In this document: piece by piece, positions 52,921 to 62,125 of the stretch | Layout of the letters: each line of letters begins with the position of its first letter | Numbering within the stretch: position 1 is the first letter of the stretch | Origin: Streptomyces sp. NBC_01476 | GTDB lineage: Bacteria; Actinomycetota; Actinomycetes; Streptomycetales; Streptomycetaceae | Assembly (NCBI RefSeq): GCF_036227265.1 | Contig: NZ_CP109446.1 | Location: 4,780,001 to 4,844,000, forward strand | Length of the DNA stretch: 64,000 bases | Direction of reading: 5' to 3' | Notes under the pieces: model-generated | Seen by the model: only the letters and a program-made list of their open reading frames with translations | What the model was told of the DNA's origin: nothing | The model's database searches: none | Program-made: the position numbers and the translations under genes

Positions 52921-53807
52921 GAGAGGTAGCGGCCCTGGCGGTCGTAGGGCCAGGCGTTGGGGGTGCAGCCGTGGAGGCCGTCGATCTGCTGCATCATCGC
53001 GGGGGCCGGGCGGCCGGGGCCGGGGCAGCCCTCGTGGCCGTGGCCGATACGGTGGCCGACCTCGTGGTTGATGATCAGCGCGCGGTACTCGTGGAGCGGG
53101 CCGGGGAACTCGGGGGAGCCGGTGTTCCAGCGCTTGAGGTTGACCACGACCTGGTCACCGACATCGCAGTTGACCTCGCCGTGGGTGTGCAGGCCGGCCG
53201 CGCCGCAGATGGCGTCCACGGTGCCGGGGGTGGCGATCTTGATCTCGAAGTCGTAGCTGCCGCCGGAGACCAGCTGGAAGGCGTCGTGGCCGTCGGCGGT
53301 CCAGCCGCGGGGGTCGGCGAGGATGCCGGCGATCTCGTCGGCCGCGGCGGTGGCCGGGACACCGCTGCCGTCCTCGACCTGGACCTTGTAACGGCGGACC
53401 GTCCCCCGGCCGACGGAGGTGCCCGCCGCCCGGGCGGTACGGAACTTCCCGTTGCCGGCTGTGGGCCCGGCGCCCGGCGGAGTGGGCTTCCGCGACGGCG
53501 CCGGCGAGGAGGTGCCGGGCGCCGCACCGGTACCGGACGGTCGCGGGCTCACCGAATCCGGAGAAGCCGGAGAAGCCGGAGAGGCCGGAGAGAGCGGAGA
53601 GGCCGGAGAGGCCGGAGAAGTCGCCGGGCCCGTCGGCACCGCGCCGGCCGCGGACGTGCTCGCCGCGTCGGTCCGCCCGCCGTTGAAGAAGACGATCACC
53701 GTGCCGAGCAGGCCGAGCGCCAGCAGGGTGCCGATCAGGGCGGCTCGGCGGGGACGTCTGCGAGGGTGCGCGTGCGAGGCGGAGCGCGGTTTCGGTGCGG
53801 AGTGCAT
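52902..53807 (-). CDS. DUF3152 secreted protein with a metzincin-like zinc motif
   Basis: A 301-aa protein. A basic N-terminus leads to one helix (about 24–41), then a linker of Ser–Pro repeats (TSPASPASPLSPASPASP) and the DUF3152 domain (about 125–301). The domain has NHEVGHRIGHGHEGCPGPG near 247–265, with His248, Glu249, His252 and His258, which resembles the metzincin HExxHxxGHxxE. The rest is RRYKVQVEDG and LVSGGSYDFEIKIATPGTVDAICG. This argues for a metallopeptidase-like fold at the cell surface, though activity has not been shown for the family as far as I know. Confidence 0.83.
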   Translation of the reverse strand: MHSAPKPRSASHAHPRRRPRRAALIGTLLALGLLGTVIVFFNGGRTDAASTSAAGAVPTGPATSPASPASPLSPASPASPASPDSVSPRPSGTGAAPGTSSPAPSRKPTPPGAGPTAGNGKFRTARAAGTSVGRGTVRRYKVQVEDGSGVPATAAADEIAGILADPRGWTADGHDAFQLVSGGSYDFEIKIATPGTVDAICGAAGLHTHGEVNCDVGDQVVVNLKRWNTGSPEFPGPLHEYRALIINHEVGHRIGHGHEGCPGPGRPAPAMMQQIDGLHGCTPNAWPYDRQGRYLSGPPVP

Positions 53808-54043
53808 GACCGTTCACGGTGGAGGCCCGAGGTGATCGCCCGTGGCGCAAAGGGTCACGAGACGGTAACGCCGACCGGCCCCGGGCCGCCGCCCCGCCCC
53901 GACCCCGCCCTCACCCGGCTCCCGCCGCGCTGCCGCCCCGTCCGACGTACCCGCCCCCGCCCGAGTGTGATCCTTCTGTAACGGCTGCCCCCTGAGCTGC
54001 ATCTTCCGGTCACCCCTTCACCCCGCTCGCGCATACTGGCCGC

Positions 54044-54733
54044 ATGTCCCGAGTCCTCCTCGTCGAAGACGACCCTGCCGTCCGCAAGGGCGTACAGCTC
54101 GCGCTACGGCACCAGGGACACGACGTCTGCGCCGCCGGGACCGGCGAGGAGGGCCTGGAACGGCTCCGTTCCTTCCGCCCCGACGTGGTCGTGCTCGACC
54201 TGATGCTCCCCGGCATCGCGGGGCTCGACGTGTGCCGGCGGATCCGGGAGCGTGACCAGGTCCCGATCATCATGGTGACCGCCCGGGGCGACGACGTGGA
54301 CGTGGTCGTCGGCCTGGAGGCCGGCGCGGACGACTACGTGGTCAAGCCGGTCCAGGCCCGGGTGCTCGACGCCCGCATACGCGCGGTGCTGCGCCGGCTC
54401 AACCCGTCCCCGTCCGAGGCGGTCCGGCCGCGGCCGGAGACCCACGGCGACCTGACCATCGACCGGGCCGGGCTGGTCGTCTCCCACCACGGCGAACGCG
54501 TCCCGCTCGCCCCCTCGGAGCTGCGGCTGCTGCTGACGCTCTCCGCGGCGCCCGGACAGGTGCTCAGCCGGCAGCAGTTGCTGGAAGCGGTCTGGGAGCA
54601 CAGCTACCACGGGGACATCCGGCTGGTGGACGCCTGCGTGAAGCGGCTGCGCGGCAAGCTCGGGGAGCTGGGCGGGGACCCGCGCTACATCCAGACCGTA
54701 CGCGGCTTCGGCTACCGCTTCCGCTCCCAGTGA
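54044..54733 (+). CDS. OmpR-family response regulator, AfsQ1-like
   Basis: A 229-aa regulator. The receiver domain (about 1–120) has phospho-acceptor Asp52 in VVLDLMLPG, the acidic pair ED at 8–9 and Lys in DDYVVKPVQ. The C-terminal winged helix (about 135–229) has the family pattern LAPSELRLLLTLSAAPGQVLSRQQLLEAVW and VRGFGYRF. Blocks such as DVDVVVGLEAGADDYVVKPVQARVLDARIRAVLRR are very close to S. coelicolor AfsQ1, but the position in the genome differs, so it may be a paralogue. The kinase follows 10 bases downstream. Confidence 0.9.
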   Translation: MSRVLLVEDDPAVRKGVQLALRHQGHDVCAAGTGEEGLERLRSFRPDVVVLDLMLPGIAGLDVCRRIRERDQVPIIMVTARGDDVDVVVGLEAGADDYVVKPVQARVLDARIRAVLRRLNPSPSEAVRPRPETHGDLTIDRAGLVVSHHGERVPLAPSELRLLLTLSAAPGQVLSRQQLLEAVWEHSYHGDIRLVDACVKRLRGKLGELGGDPRYIQTVRGFGYRFRSQ

Positions 54734-54743
54734 GCCCCGCACG

Positions 54744-56357
54744 ATGACCCCCCGCACCGTGACCCCCGGCCGGCCGGCCCCCGCCCCCACCGGCCGGGCA
54801 CCCGCCGCGCACGCGTCAACCGCCCCCGCCGGCCCGGCCCCCGCCAACGGCACCCCCATTAACGGCGCTCCCATCAACGCCACCCCCGCCGAACCCAGCC
54901 TCGCCGCCAGAACCCTGCTCGCCCTGCGCGGCCTCCGCTTCCGCCTCGTCGTCGGCTTCGCCATCGTCGCCGTGGTCAGCGCCCTGAGCACCGGCCTGCT
55001 CGCCTTCCGCGAGGCCAGGACCGGCGTGCTGCAGCAGAGCCAGGACGCCGTCATCAAGCAGTTCCGGGACAGCATCGACAGCCTGGCCCCCGGCATCCCG
55101 CCCGCCCCGACCCAGAACGACCTGCAGAATCTGGTGTCCGCGGTGGCCCGGGCCCACCAGTCGCAGGGCTGGCAGGTGCTCGCCACCTACGGCGGCACCC
55201 GCGCGCTCGCCGCCCCGGCGGACGCCTTCGCCGAACTGACCCCGGAACTGCGCGAGTCCGTCGCCACCCGGCGCGCTGCCGTCTTCCAGCGGGTGGACGC
55301 GGACGGGCAGCCGGTCCTCGTGGTCGGCCTGCCGGTCGCCTACGGCGGGAACGACACCAGCGTCTCGGCGCTCTCCGGGGTCGTGTTCTACCTGATCGTG
55401 CCGCAGAGCACGGAACAGGCGTACGTACGGGCGATGATCACCGCCATCGAGCACGCCACCTTGTCCGCGCTGCTGGTCGCCGTCCTGCTGGCGCTGCTCG
55501 CCGCCAGCGGGGTGCTGCGGCCGGTACGCGCCCTGCGCCGCGCGACCCGGCGGATGGCCGAAGGGCACCTGGACGTACGGCTGGCGGTCAACGGCTCCGA
55601 CGAGCTCGCCGACCTGTCGCGGTCGTTCAACGACACCGCGGCCGCGCTGGAGCAGTCCGTCACCGAGCTGCGCCGGCTGGAGGCGCAGGCCCGCAGATTC
55701 GTCGCGGACGTCTCCCACGAACTGCGCACCCCGCTGGCCGCGATGTCGGCGGTCACCGACGTACTCGACGAGGAGGCGCCGCACTTGAACCGGGAGACCG
55801 CCGACGCGGTGCGGCTGATCAGCCAGGAGACCGGGCGGCTCGCCCGGCTGGTGAACGACCTGATGGAGATCTCCCGCTTCGACGCAGGCGCCGCCCGGCT
55901 CAACCTGGACGAGATCGACCTGGCCGAGTCCGTACGGCGCACGCTGGCGTCGCGCGGCTGGCTGGGCGAGGTGGAGACGCAGCTGCCCGCGGCGCTGCGG
56001 ACAAGGGTCGATCCGCGCCGGCTCGACGTGGTCGTGGCCAATCTCGTCGGCAACGCGCTGCGGCACGGGGCGCCGCCGGTACGGCTCTCGCTCGGCGTCA
56101 GGGACGAAGGACCGGAAGGGGCGTGGGTCGTCATCGAGGTCACCGACAACGGCCCCGGCATCGCGCCGGGCGCGCTGCCGCAGATCTTCGAGCGCTTCTA
56201 CAAGGCGGACACCACCAGGACCCGCAGCGAGAGCAGCGGGCTCGGGCTGGCGATCACCGCCGAGAACGTCCAGTTGCACGGCGGCAGCGTCCGGGCCGCG
56301 AACCGTCCGGGCGGCGGCGCGGTCTTCACCGTCGAATTCCCGCTGGACCTGTCATGA
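54744..56357 (+). CDS. Sensor histidine kinase, AfsQ2-like
   Basis: A 537-aa kinase. An N-terminal Pro/Ala-rich cytoplasmic tail (1–55) precedes helix 1 (about 68–88), an extracellular sensor of about 140 residues, and helix 2 (about 235–258). HAMP (about 259–312) is followed by HisKA with phospho-acceptor His325 in FVADVSHELRTPL, and by HATPase with VVANLVGNALRHG, TDNGPGIAPG and SGLGLAI. It pairs with the regulator just upstream; the stimulus is unknown. Its stop overlaps the ATG of the downstream lipoprotein gene. Confidence 0.92.
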   Translation: MTPRTVTPGRPAPAPTGRAPAAHASTAPAGPAPANGTPINGAPINATPAEPSLAARTLLALRGLRFRLVVGFAIVAVVSALSTGLLAFREARTGVLQQSQDAVIKQFRDSIDSLAPGIPPAPTQNDLQNLVSAVARAHQSQGWQVLATYGGTRALAAPADAFAELTPELRESVATRRAAVFQRVDADGQPVLVVGLPVAYGGNDTSVSALSGVVFYLIVPQSTEQAYVRAMITAIEHATLSALLVAVLLALLAASGVLRPVRALRRATRRMAEGHLDVRLAVNGSDELADLSRSFNDTAAALEQSVTELRRLEAQARRFVADVSHELRTPLAAMSAVTDVLDEEAPHLNRETADAVRLISQETGRLARLVNDLMEISRFDAGAARLNLDEIDLAESVRRTLASRGWLGEVETQLPAALRTRVDPRRLDVVVANLVGNALRHGAPPVRLSLGVRDEGPEGAWVVIEVTDNGPGIAPGALPQIFERFYKADTTRTRSESSGLGLAITAENVQLHGGSVRAANRPGGGAVFTVEFPLDLS

Positions 56358-56986
56358 CCGGCCCGCTGCTGAAGTGGCTCGGGCTCGCCGTCCTGCTGGG
56401 CCTGACCGCCTGCGGTGTCCCGCCCTCCGGCGTCATCCAGGCCGGGGCGCCCGCCACCGGGATGTCTCCGGCCACCACCCTCTACTTCGTCGCCCGCGGC
56501 GAGGACGCCACCCTCGTCGCCGTCCCCCGCCGTACGGCCGCTCCCGTCGACCCGGCCACCGCCGTTGCCCTGCTGCTGGGCGGCCCCGAGGAGTACGAGC
56601 AGCCGAAGCTCGGCACCGAGCTGCCCCGTTTCTCCGCCCCGCCGAGCGTCTTCACGACCTCCGGCGGCGTCCTTGTCACCCTGCCCAAGGACGCCCCCCG
56701 GCTCGGCGCGATCGCGGTGCTGCAACTCGTCTGCACGGCCGGCGCGGCCTTCACCGCAGGCCCGGATACCGCGTCCGGGAAGGCGGCGGACTCCGCACCG
56801 ACCCGCCTCGGCGCGGTCCCGAGGAGGACCTTCCCGAGTGAAACCGTCCCGGGGAAGGCCGTTCCCACCGCGGTGCCGACCGCTCCGGGCGCCCCGCGGA
56901 TCGCCGACCCGGGCGCCGTGACCGTCAGCGTGGTCGGCGAGGGATGGCGGGTGACCCGCTCGGCGGACAGCTGCCCGGCCGCCTGA
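56354..56986 (+). CDS. Lipoprotein coupled to the two-component system
   Basis: A 210-aa lipoprotein. The short signal peptide ends at LTAC (Cys21). Residues about 38–110 resemble the GerMN-like or LpqB-type beta domains (TLYFVARGEDATLVAVPRR, DPATAVALLLGGP) that often accompany sensor kinases. The rest (about 130–190) is Pro/Thr/Ala-rich. The ATGA overlap with the kinase suggests it acts with it, perhaps as an extracellular sensing partner. No clear partner domain is visible. Confidence 0.75.
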   Translation: MTGPLLKWLGLAVLLGLTACGVPPSGVIQAGAPATGMSPATTLYFVARGEDATLVAVPRRTAAPVDPATAVALLLGGPEEYEQPKLGTELPRFSAPPSVFTTSGGVLVTLPKDAPRLGAIAVLQLVCTAGAAFTAGPDTASGKAADSAPTRLGAVPRRTFPSETVPGKAVPTAVPTAPGAPRIADPGAVTVSVVGEGWRVTRSADSCPAA

Positions 56987-57072
56987 GCCCCGGCCGGCGA
57001 AGACACACCGCCCGCCCGCCTGAGCCACGGCCGCCGAGGACGCACCGCCCGCCTGAGCCCCGGCCGCCGCGG

Positions 57073-57861
57073 TCAGCGCGACAGCACGCTCATCAGGTGC
57101 CGCATGGTCGCCGGGAGCGCCGCGTCGACACCGGCACCGTCGGCCGGCGGCGCAGCCGACCCGCCCGACGGGTCCGCGGTGCCGGCCAGGACGATGGAAG
57201 AGCTGATGTCGAGCGTGAAGACGGCGCCGCCGTGCAGGACTTCCAGCGTCCGGCGGTTGGCGCTGGTGGAGAGGAACGCGCGGTCCCCGAGCCCGCCCAG
57301 CGGACGCGTCACCGTATCGCGCTCGGCGGCGTCGTCCGACGGGTAGAGGCTGATGTAGTCGCCCCCCGGGTCGTGCGCCGGCACCCGGATGGGGGGCTTG
57401 AAGCGGCTGGTGTCCTCGAACTCGGTCCGCGGGTCGGTCTTCTCATGCAGGGTGACGCTCAGCGAGATCGTGTAGTCGGTCCGCGGGCCGTCGTCGCCGC
57501 TCTGCAGGGAGATCAGGGTGCAGGAGAGCTTCGTCAGGGCCGGACCCCTGGTGATCAGCGCGCCGTCCGAGTAGAGCCGGGTGCTCAGCACACCGGTGAG
57601 CGGCTGGAGGTTCCGCGTGGTGCACGGATCACTGGTCAGGTGATATCCGTGCAGGTCAGGCGCGGAAGCATGGTCGTCGGCCGGGCTGTGCAGGACGCCG
57701 GCCCAGACCGCGGAGGCGGCCACGGTCCCGCCGAGCGCCCACAGCCACGGCCGCCACCGCGCGCCCGCGCGGCCGGCCGGCGGTGGTTCGCCGGCGCCGC
57801 TGAGGACGTCGGCGGGCGGACCCGGCTGCGGGTCGCCCGCCATCTCCGGCTCGGTGATCAC
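57073..57861 (-). CDS. Membrane-anchored protein of unknown function
   Basis: A 262-aa protein with a cytoplasmic Pro-rich N-terminus, one membrane helix (about 39–58, PWLWALGGTVAASAVWAGVL) and an extracellular domain (about 70–235). The domain has strands such as HGYHLTSDPCTTRNLQPLTGVL and FTLDISSSIVLAG, and two cysteines (near 79 and 113) likely forming a disulfide. It resembles DUF3558-like sensors only loosely. The start at GTG 57861 is weak; the ATG six codons later is also possible. It faces the two-component lipoprotein. Confidence 0.65.
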   Translation of the reverse strand: MITEPEMAGDPQPGPPADVLSGAGEPPPAGRAGARWRPWLWALGGTVAASAVWAGVLHSPADDHASAPDLHGYHLTSDPCTTRNLQPLTGVLSTRLYSDGALITRGPALTKLSCTLISLQSGDDGPRTDYTISLSVTLHEKTDPRTEFEDTSRFKPPIRVPAHDPGGDYISLYPSDDAAERDTVTRPLGGLGDRAFLSTSANRRTLEVLHGGAVFTLDISSSIVLAGTADPSGGSAAPPADGAGVDAALPATMRHLMSVLSR

Positions 57862-57968
57862 GCCGCGGCCCCCCGTCGCTGAGTGCGCACACTCTACGAC
57901 GGTCCGGAGCGGTCCGGTACGCCGGTCTCAACTCCCGTGGGGGGCGGGGGAGTCGGGGTGGGATGGGG

Positions 57969-58730
57969 TCACTTGTCGCGGTGGACCTTGTAGTTGCTGG
58001 CCTGTGCGCGGGGGCGCAGCACCAGCAGGTCCACGTTCACATGCGGCGGGCGGGTGACCGCCCAGGCGACGGTGTCGGCGACGTCGTCCGCGGTGAGCGG
58101 TTCGGCCACGCCCTCGTAGACGGCGGCGGCGCGGTCCGCGTCCCCGCGGAAGCGGGTCAGCGCGAACTCGTCGGTCTTCACCATGCCGGGGGCGATCTCG
58201 ATCACCCGCACCGGGCGGCCGACGATTTCCAGGCGGAGCGTTTCCGCGATCACATGGGCGCCGTGCTTGGCGGCCACGTAACCGCCGCCGCCCTCGTACG
58301 TCCCCAGGCCCGCGGTGGAGGAGATGATCACGACCGTGCCGTCGCCGGACGCGGTCAGGGCGGGCAGCAGGGCCTGGGTGACATGGAGCACGCCGAGCAC
58401 GTTGACCTCGTACATGGTGCGCCAGTCGGCCGGGTCGGCGGTGGCGACCGGGTCGGTGCCCAGGGCGCCGCCGGCGTTGTTGACCAGCACGTCGCAGGCG
58501 TCGAGGGAGGCGGCGAAGGCGTCCACCGCGGCGCGGTCGGTGACGTCCAGGGTCTGTACGGCGACGCTGCGGCCCTCGGCGGTGAGCTCCTTGGCCAGCG
58601 CGTCGAGGCGGTCGGCGCGGCGGGCGGTGAGGACGACGTGGTAGCCGGCCTCGGCCAGCCGGCGTGCGGTCGCGGCGCCGATGCCGCTGCTCGCTCCGGT
58701 GACCACTGCGGTACGGGGGCGGGGGGTCAT
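57969..58730 (-). CDS. Short-chain dehydrogenase/reductase
   Basis: A 253-aa classical SDR. TGASSGIG (10–17) binds the cofactor, NNAG (about 86–89) follows, and the catalytic residues are Ser in IISSTAG and Tyr-Lys in YVAAKHG. The Arg pair in LTARRADR after strand 2 suggests NADP(H). It is close to the YdfG/serine 3-dehydrogenase group that oxidises small hydroxy acids, but the substrate is uncertain. The ATG of MTPRPRT has AAAGG upstream. A 361-base gap with a long hairpin separates it from the divergent acyltransferase. Confidence 0.88.
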   Translation of the reverse strand: MTPRPRTAVVTGASSGIGAATARRLAEAGYHVVLTARRADRLDALAKELTAEGRSVAVQTLDVTDRAAVDAFAASLDACDVLVNNAGGALGTDPVATADPADWRTMYEVNVLGVLHVTQALLPALTASGDGTVVIISSTAGLGTYEGGGGYVAAKHGAHVIAETLRLEIVGRPVRVIEIAPGMVKTDEFALTRFRGDADRAAAVYEGVAEPLTADDVADTVAWAVTRPPHVNVDLLVLRPRAQASNYKVHRDK

Positions 58731-59091
58731 GCGCGGCTGCCTTTCGTCGTACGTCCTGCGGTGCCGGCCGTTCGGGCCTGCCCGCTTCAGCATAGGCGGG
58801 CCCGTCCGGGCGCCGCCCGGCGCCCGGACGGGTACGAACCGGGCGGATCCCAGGCATCGGTGGTCGGCCGGTGCCGCCCGGATGGCCGGGAGGTGACGGG
58901 CAGGCAAGCGGGAGCCGCCGGGCGGTGTTTCGGGGGCGAAGCCTGGGTTAACTCTGCCGCGCCGCCACCCCCCTCCTGCGGATTGACAGGTCGCTGTCGT
59001 AGGTTGTCGGGGTCCTTCGGAACGGCGGATTCCGCTGAACCGGGCGGCAGGCAGGCGGACCATGTCCGCAATTGACTGACGAGGACGGTCC
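58731..59091. promoter_or_regulatory. Divergent promoter region with a strong hairpin
   Basis: These 361 bases lie between the divergent starts of the SDR and acyltransferase genes. A perfect 14-bp hairpin (CCCGTCCGGGCGCC, 58801–58814, and its complement 58819–58832) has a 4-base loop. TTGACA at 58983 is the best -35 candidate for the acyltransferase, but a matching -10 at the right spacing is not evident. No other structure is seen. Confidence 0.5.
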
Positions 59092-60369
59092 ATGAAACAC
59101 GCGGTAAAGAGCAGTACCGGAGAATGGCCGCGCGGCTCCGGGGCGGCGGCGGGCGCCGACAGCTCAGGCCCGGCGCCCCCGGACGTCCCGGAGTCCGGCG
59201 CCGAGCCGGCGTCTCCGTCCGCGACCCACCCCACGGCGGTGCCCGTTCCCGCCGGAGCGCCGCAACCCGCCGGGCCCGCGCCACCCGGCCGCCGCCCCCG
59301 TATCTACGTGGTGGACGGACTGCGCCTGCTGGCCGCCGTCGCGGTGGCCCTGCACCATTACGCCGGCACCGACCGGGCGAACAGCCCGCGCAGCAACATC
59401 TGGGACCGGCCGGTCTCGGCGATCATGCCGACGGTCTTCCGGATCGCCGCGTACGGCTGGGTGGGCGTCGAGATCTTCTTCGTCATCAGCGGCTTCGTGA
59501 TCTGCATGTCCTGCTGGGGCCGCCGGCCGCGGGACTTCTTCGTCTCCCGGGTGATCCGGCTCTACCCGGCGTACTGGTTCGGTGTCCTGTTCACCGCCGT
59601 GGTGGTCACCATGGTGCCGGGCGTATGGCCGAAGCCCAGACCGCAACTGGTCCTCTTCAACCTGTCGATGTTCCAGTCCGGTGCGCAGCTGCCCAGCGTG
59701 GACGGGGTGTACTGGACGCTCTGGTCGGAACTGCGCTTCTACCTGGTTTTCCTGATCGTGGTCGCCTTCGGGCTCACCTACCGCAGGGTGGTGCTCTTCT
59801 GCTGCGTCTGGGGCGCGCTGGCGCTGGTCGCGCCGGCGTCCGGGTTCCCGATGCTGGTGCTGTTCGCCGACCCCGACGGGGCCTGGTACTTCATCGCGGG
59901 CCTCGCGCTCTTCTTGATGTACCGCTTCGGCCAGGACATGCTGCTGTGGGGCATCCTCGCGCTCTCCTGGCTGATGGCGCAGAACGAACTGGGCAACCGG
60001 ATCAGCACGGTGGAGCATGTCTCCGGCTGGCGCGGGGCGCTGCTGATCTACACCCTCTTCCTGCTCTTCATGGTGGGAGTGGCGCTCGGCCTCACCGACC
60101 GCCTGCAGTGGAAGTGGCTGGTCACCGCGGGCGCGCTGACCTACCCCTTCTATCTGATCCACTACTCGGCAGGCACCATCCTGATCAACCGGCTGCAGGA
60201 CCGGGTGGACGCCCGGCTGCTGGTCGGCGGGCTGATCCTGGCGGGGCTGCTGTTCGCCTACGCCATCCACCGGCTGATCGAACAGCCACTGGCCCGGGTC
60301 CTCAAGCACAACCTCACCAAGGCGTTCGTGCGCCTGGGCCCGGTGCCGGAGCGCAGACCGGCGCCCTGA
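59092..60369 (+). CDS. Acyltransferase 3 family membrane protein
   Basis: A 425-aa membrane protein. A disordered N-terminus (about 1–68, Pro/Ala-rich) is followed by about ten helices. Motifs of the acyltransferase 3 family are present: RLLAAVAVALHHY with Arg and the likely catalytic His pair, EIFFVISGFVI, and RLYPAYWF. Such enzymes O-acetylate or O-acylate cell-wall or secreted polysaccharides and antibiotics. The ATG follows GAGGACGGTCC. A terminator follows the stop. Confidence 0.85.
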   Translation: MKHAVKSSTGEWPRGSGAAAGADSSGPAPPDVPESGAEPASPSATHPTAVPVPAGAPQPAGPAPPGRRPRIYVVDGLRLLAAVAVALHHYAGTDRANSPRSNIWDRPVSAIMPTVFRIAAYGWVGVEIFFVISGFVICMSCWGRRPRDFFVSRVIRLYPAYWFGVLFTAVVVTMVPGVWPKPRPQLVLFNLSMFQSGAQLPSVDGVYWTLWSELRFYLVFLIVVAFGLTYRRVVLFCCVWGALALVAPASGFPMLVLFADPDGAWYFIAGLALFLMYRFGQDMLLWGILALSWLMAQNELGNRISTVEHVSGWRGALLIYTLFLLFMVGVALGLTDRLQWKWLVTAGALTYPFYLIHYSAGTILINRLQDRVDARLLVGGLILAGLLFAYAIHRLIEQPLARVLKHNLTKAFVRLGPVPERRPAP

Positions 60370-60388
60370 CCGGGACCGGACAGCGGTC

Positions 60389-60435
60389 GGCCCGGAGTGC
60401 GGTGCGCGCTCTGTGAGCACGCGGCACTCCGGGCC
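60389..60435. terminator. Terminator between convergent genes
   Basis: Perfect 12-bp arms GGCCCGGAGTGC / GCACTCCGGGCC with a 23-base loop, between the acyltransferase stop and the small gene's stop. Confidence 0.8.
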
Positions 60436-60476
60436 CGCTTCGTCATCCGTCCTGCCGGGTCACCGGTCCCGCCGGA

Positions 60477-60719
60477 TCACTCGACGGACGTCCGGCAGGG
60501 GAACCCGAGTGCGGCCATCGCCCGCTGCACCTCACCGGAGCTGAAGTCCCGCCGGTCCTGCCGGGTGAGGACCGCACCCACCTGCATGACCGGGTAGCTG
60601 ACGCCGCCGATCTCGACCGATACCCCCGTGACGGGCTCGGGGGTGACGCCGTTCATCGCCTCCTCCACCTCGTTCCGGTGGAAGTAGAAGTGTCGGCGGG
60701 CGATCGTCACGCGCATCAT
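60477..60719 (-). CDS. Small conserved protein, SCO5029-like
   Basis: An 80-aa protein with MRVTIARRHFYFHRNEVEEAMNGVTPEPVTGVSVEIGGVSYPVMQVGAVLTRQDRRDFSSGEVQRAM. The N-terminal basic strand and later mixed alpha/beta pattern resemble a small family found across streptomycetes; no function is known. Two adjacent ATG codons begin it. It ends with an unusual PCRTSVE. Confidence 0.68.
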   Translation of the reverse strand: MMRVTIARRHFYFHRNEVEEAMNGVTPEPVTGVSVEIGGVSYPVMQVGAVLTRQDRRDFSSGEVQRAMAALGFPCRTSVE

Positions 60720-60834
60720 GCCTCAGCAAGGGGACGGAGGGGTGGAGCCGGACTGCCACACTCTCATGTTCGCGGCAGTGGTGACACCCGGGCAGAATCC
60801 GCGCGGGCCGGTCCGGCCCGCGGCCGGCCGCCCC

Positions 60835-61920
60835 CTACACCGAGGGGTTCGCGCGCAGCGCGCGCAGCGGTGCGCCGACCTCGTGCAGGTGCCGCAGGGC
60901 CTGGGCGTACGACGAGATCAGCCCGGTCTCGGTGTACTTGATGTCCAGTTCCTCGCAGTACCGCTGCACGATCGGGCGGGCGCGGCGCAGGTGCGGGGTG
61001 GGCATGCTCGGGAAGAGGTGGTGCTCGATCTGGTAGTTGAGACCGCCGAGCGCCAGGTCGATGAACCAGCCGCCGCGGACGTTGCGGGAGGTGAGCACCT
61101 GCCGGCGCAGGAAGTCTGGGCGGTCGTCGCCCTTCATCGTCGGCATGCCCTTGTGGTTCGGTGCGAAGGTGCAGCCCATGTAGACGCCGAAGACGGCCTG
61201 GTGGACGGCGAGGAAGGCGAGCGCCTGGAGGGGGGAGAGCACCAGCAGCAGGACGGCGAGGTAGCCGACGATGTGCACGCCGAGCATCACCGCTTCGAGG
61301 ACGCGCTGCTTGTACACCGGGCGGAAGAGGGCGCGGGCGCTGGCCACATGGAGGTTCATGCCCTCCAGCGTGAGCAGCGGGAAGAAGAGGAACGCCTGGC
61401 GGCGGCCGACGAACCGGGCCACTCCGCGGGCCGCCCGCGCCTGGTCGGTGGACCAGACCAGGACGTCCGGGTTGACGTCCGGGTCGAGTTCCTCGTGGTT
61501 GGGGTTGGCGTGGTGGCGGGTGTGCTTGTCCTGCCACCAGCCGTAGCTCATGCCCACGCAGAGGTTTCCGGCGATGCGGCCGGCCACCTCGCTGGGCCGG
61601 CGGAGCCGGAACACCTGGCGGTGCGCGATGTCGTGGGCGACGAGCGCGATCTGGGAGAACATCACGCCGAGGACGGCCGCGATGATCAGTTGCCACCAGG
61701 AGCTGCCGATTATGGCGAACGCGGTCCATGCGCCCGCGTACAGCACCGCGACGCCGCCGATGCGGGTCACGTAGTAGCCGGGGCGGCGCTTGAGCAGCCC
61801 CGAGGTGGCCATGCGCTTCGCGAGCCGGGCGAAGTCGCTGCCCGTGTCCTCGGGATCGCCGGCCGGCACACCGGAACCCGGCGGCGACGTTTCGTGCATG
61901 GTGGAGGAATCGATGGTCAT
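60835..61920 (-). CDS. Acyl-lipid/acyl-CoA fatty acid desaturase
   Basis: A 361-aa membrane di-iron desaturase with its three His boxes: HDIAH (96–100), HTRHH (133–137), and QIEHHLFP near 300–307, plus four to six membrane helices. The QIEHH third box is typical of front-end and delta-6/delta-5-type enzymes, and in actinobacteria of omega-type acyl-lipid desaturases. It would add double bonds to membrane fatty acids to adjust fluidity. The ATG of MTIDSS is chosen; an in-frame GTG 15 codons upstream lacks support. Confidence 0.88.
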   Translation of the reverse strand: MTIDSSTMHETSPPGSGVPAGDPEDTGSDFARLAKRMATSGLLKRRPGYYVTRIGGVAVLYAGAWTAFAIIGSSWWQLIIAAVLGVMFSQIALVAHDIAHRQVFRLRRPSEVAGRIAGNLCVGMSYGWWQDKHTRHHANPNHEELDPDVNPDVLVWSTDQARAARGVARFVGRRQAFLFFPLLTLEGMNLHVASARALFRPVYKQRVLEAVMLGVHIVGYLAVLLLVLSPLQALAFLAVHQAVFGVYMGCTFAPNHKGMPTMKGDDRPDFLRRQVLTSRNVRGGWFIDLALGGLNYQIEHHLFPSMPTPHLRRARPIVQRYCEELDIKYTETGLISSYAQALRHLHEVGAPLRALRANPSV

Positions 61921-62125
61921 GACAGGACCCGTCCCCGGGCGCGTGGACCCGGTGTATCCACTCACCGCAGGATGACACCGTCTATGAGTCCGGTATGCGA
62001 GATGTCCTCGGCCCGGCCAAGCGTACCCGGAACCGGCCGGTATCCGGCCGGCTCGCGGGTCAAGCCTGAACTCGCCACAGGGCCTTTATGCAGCCTTTAT
62101 GCGATCACGCGAGGGTTCCCCGCCG

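Noticed and set aside
54044-54733. CseB of the cell-envelope stress system
   Set aside because: The lipoprotein follows rather than precedes the regulator, there is no sigE upstream, and the receiver blocks match AfsQ1 better.
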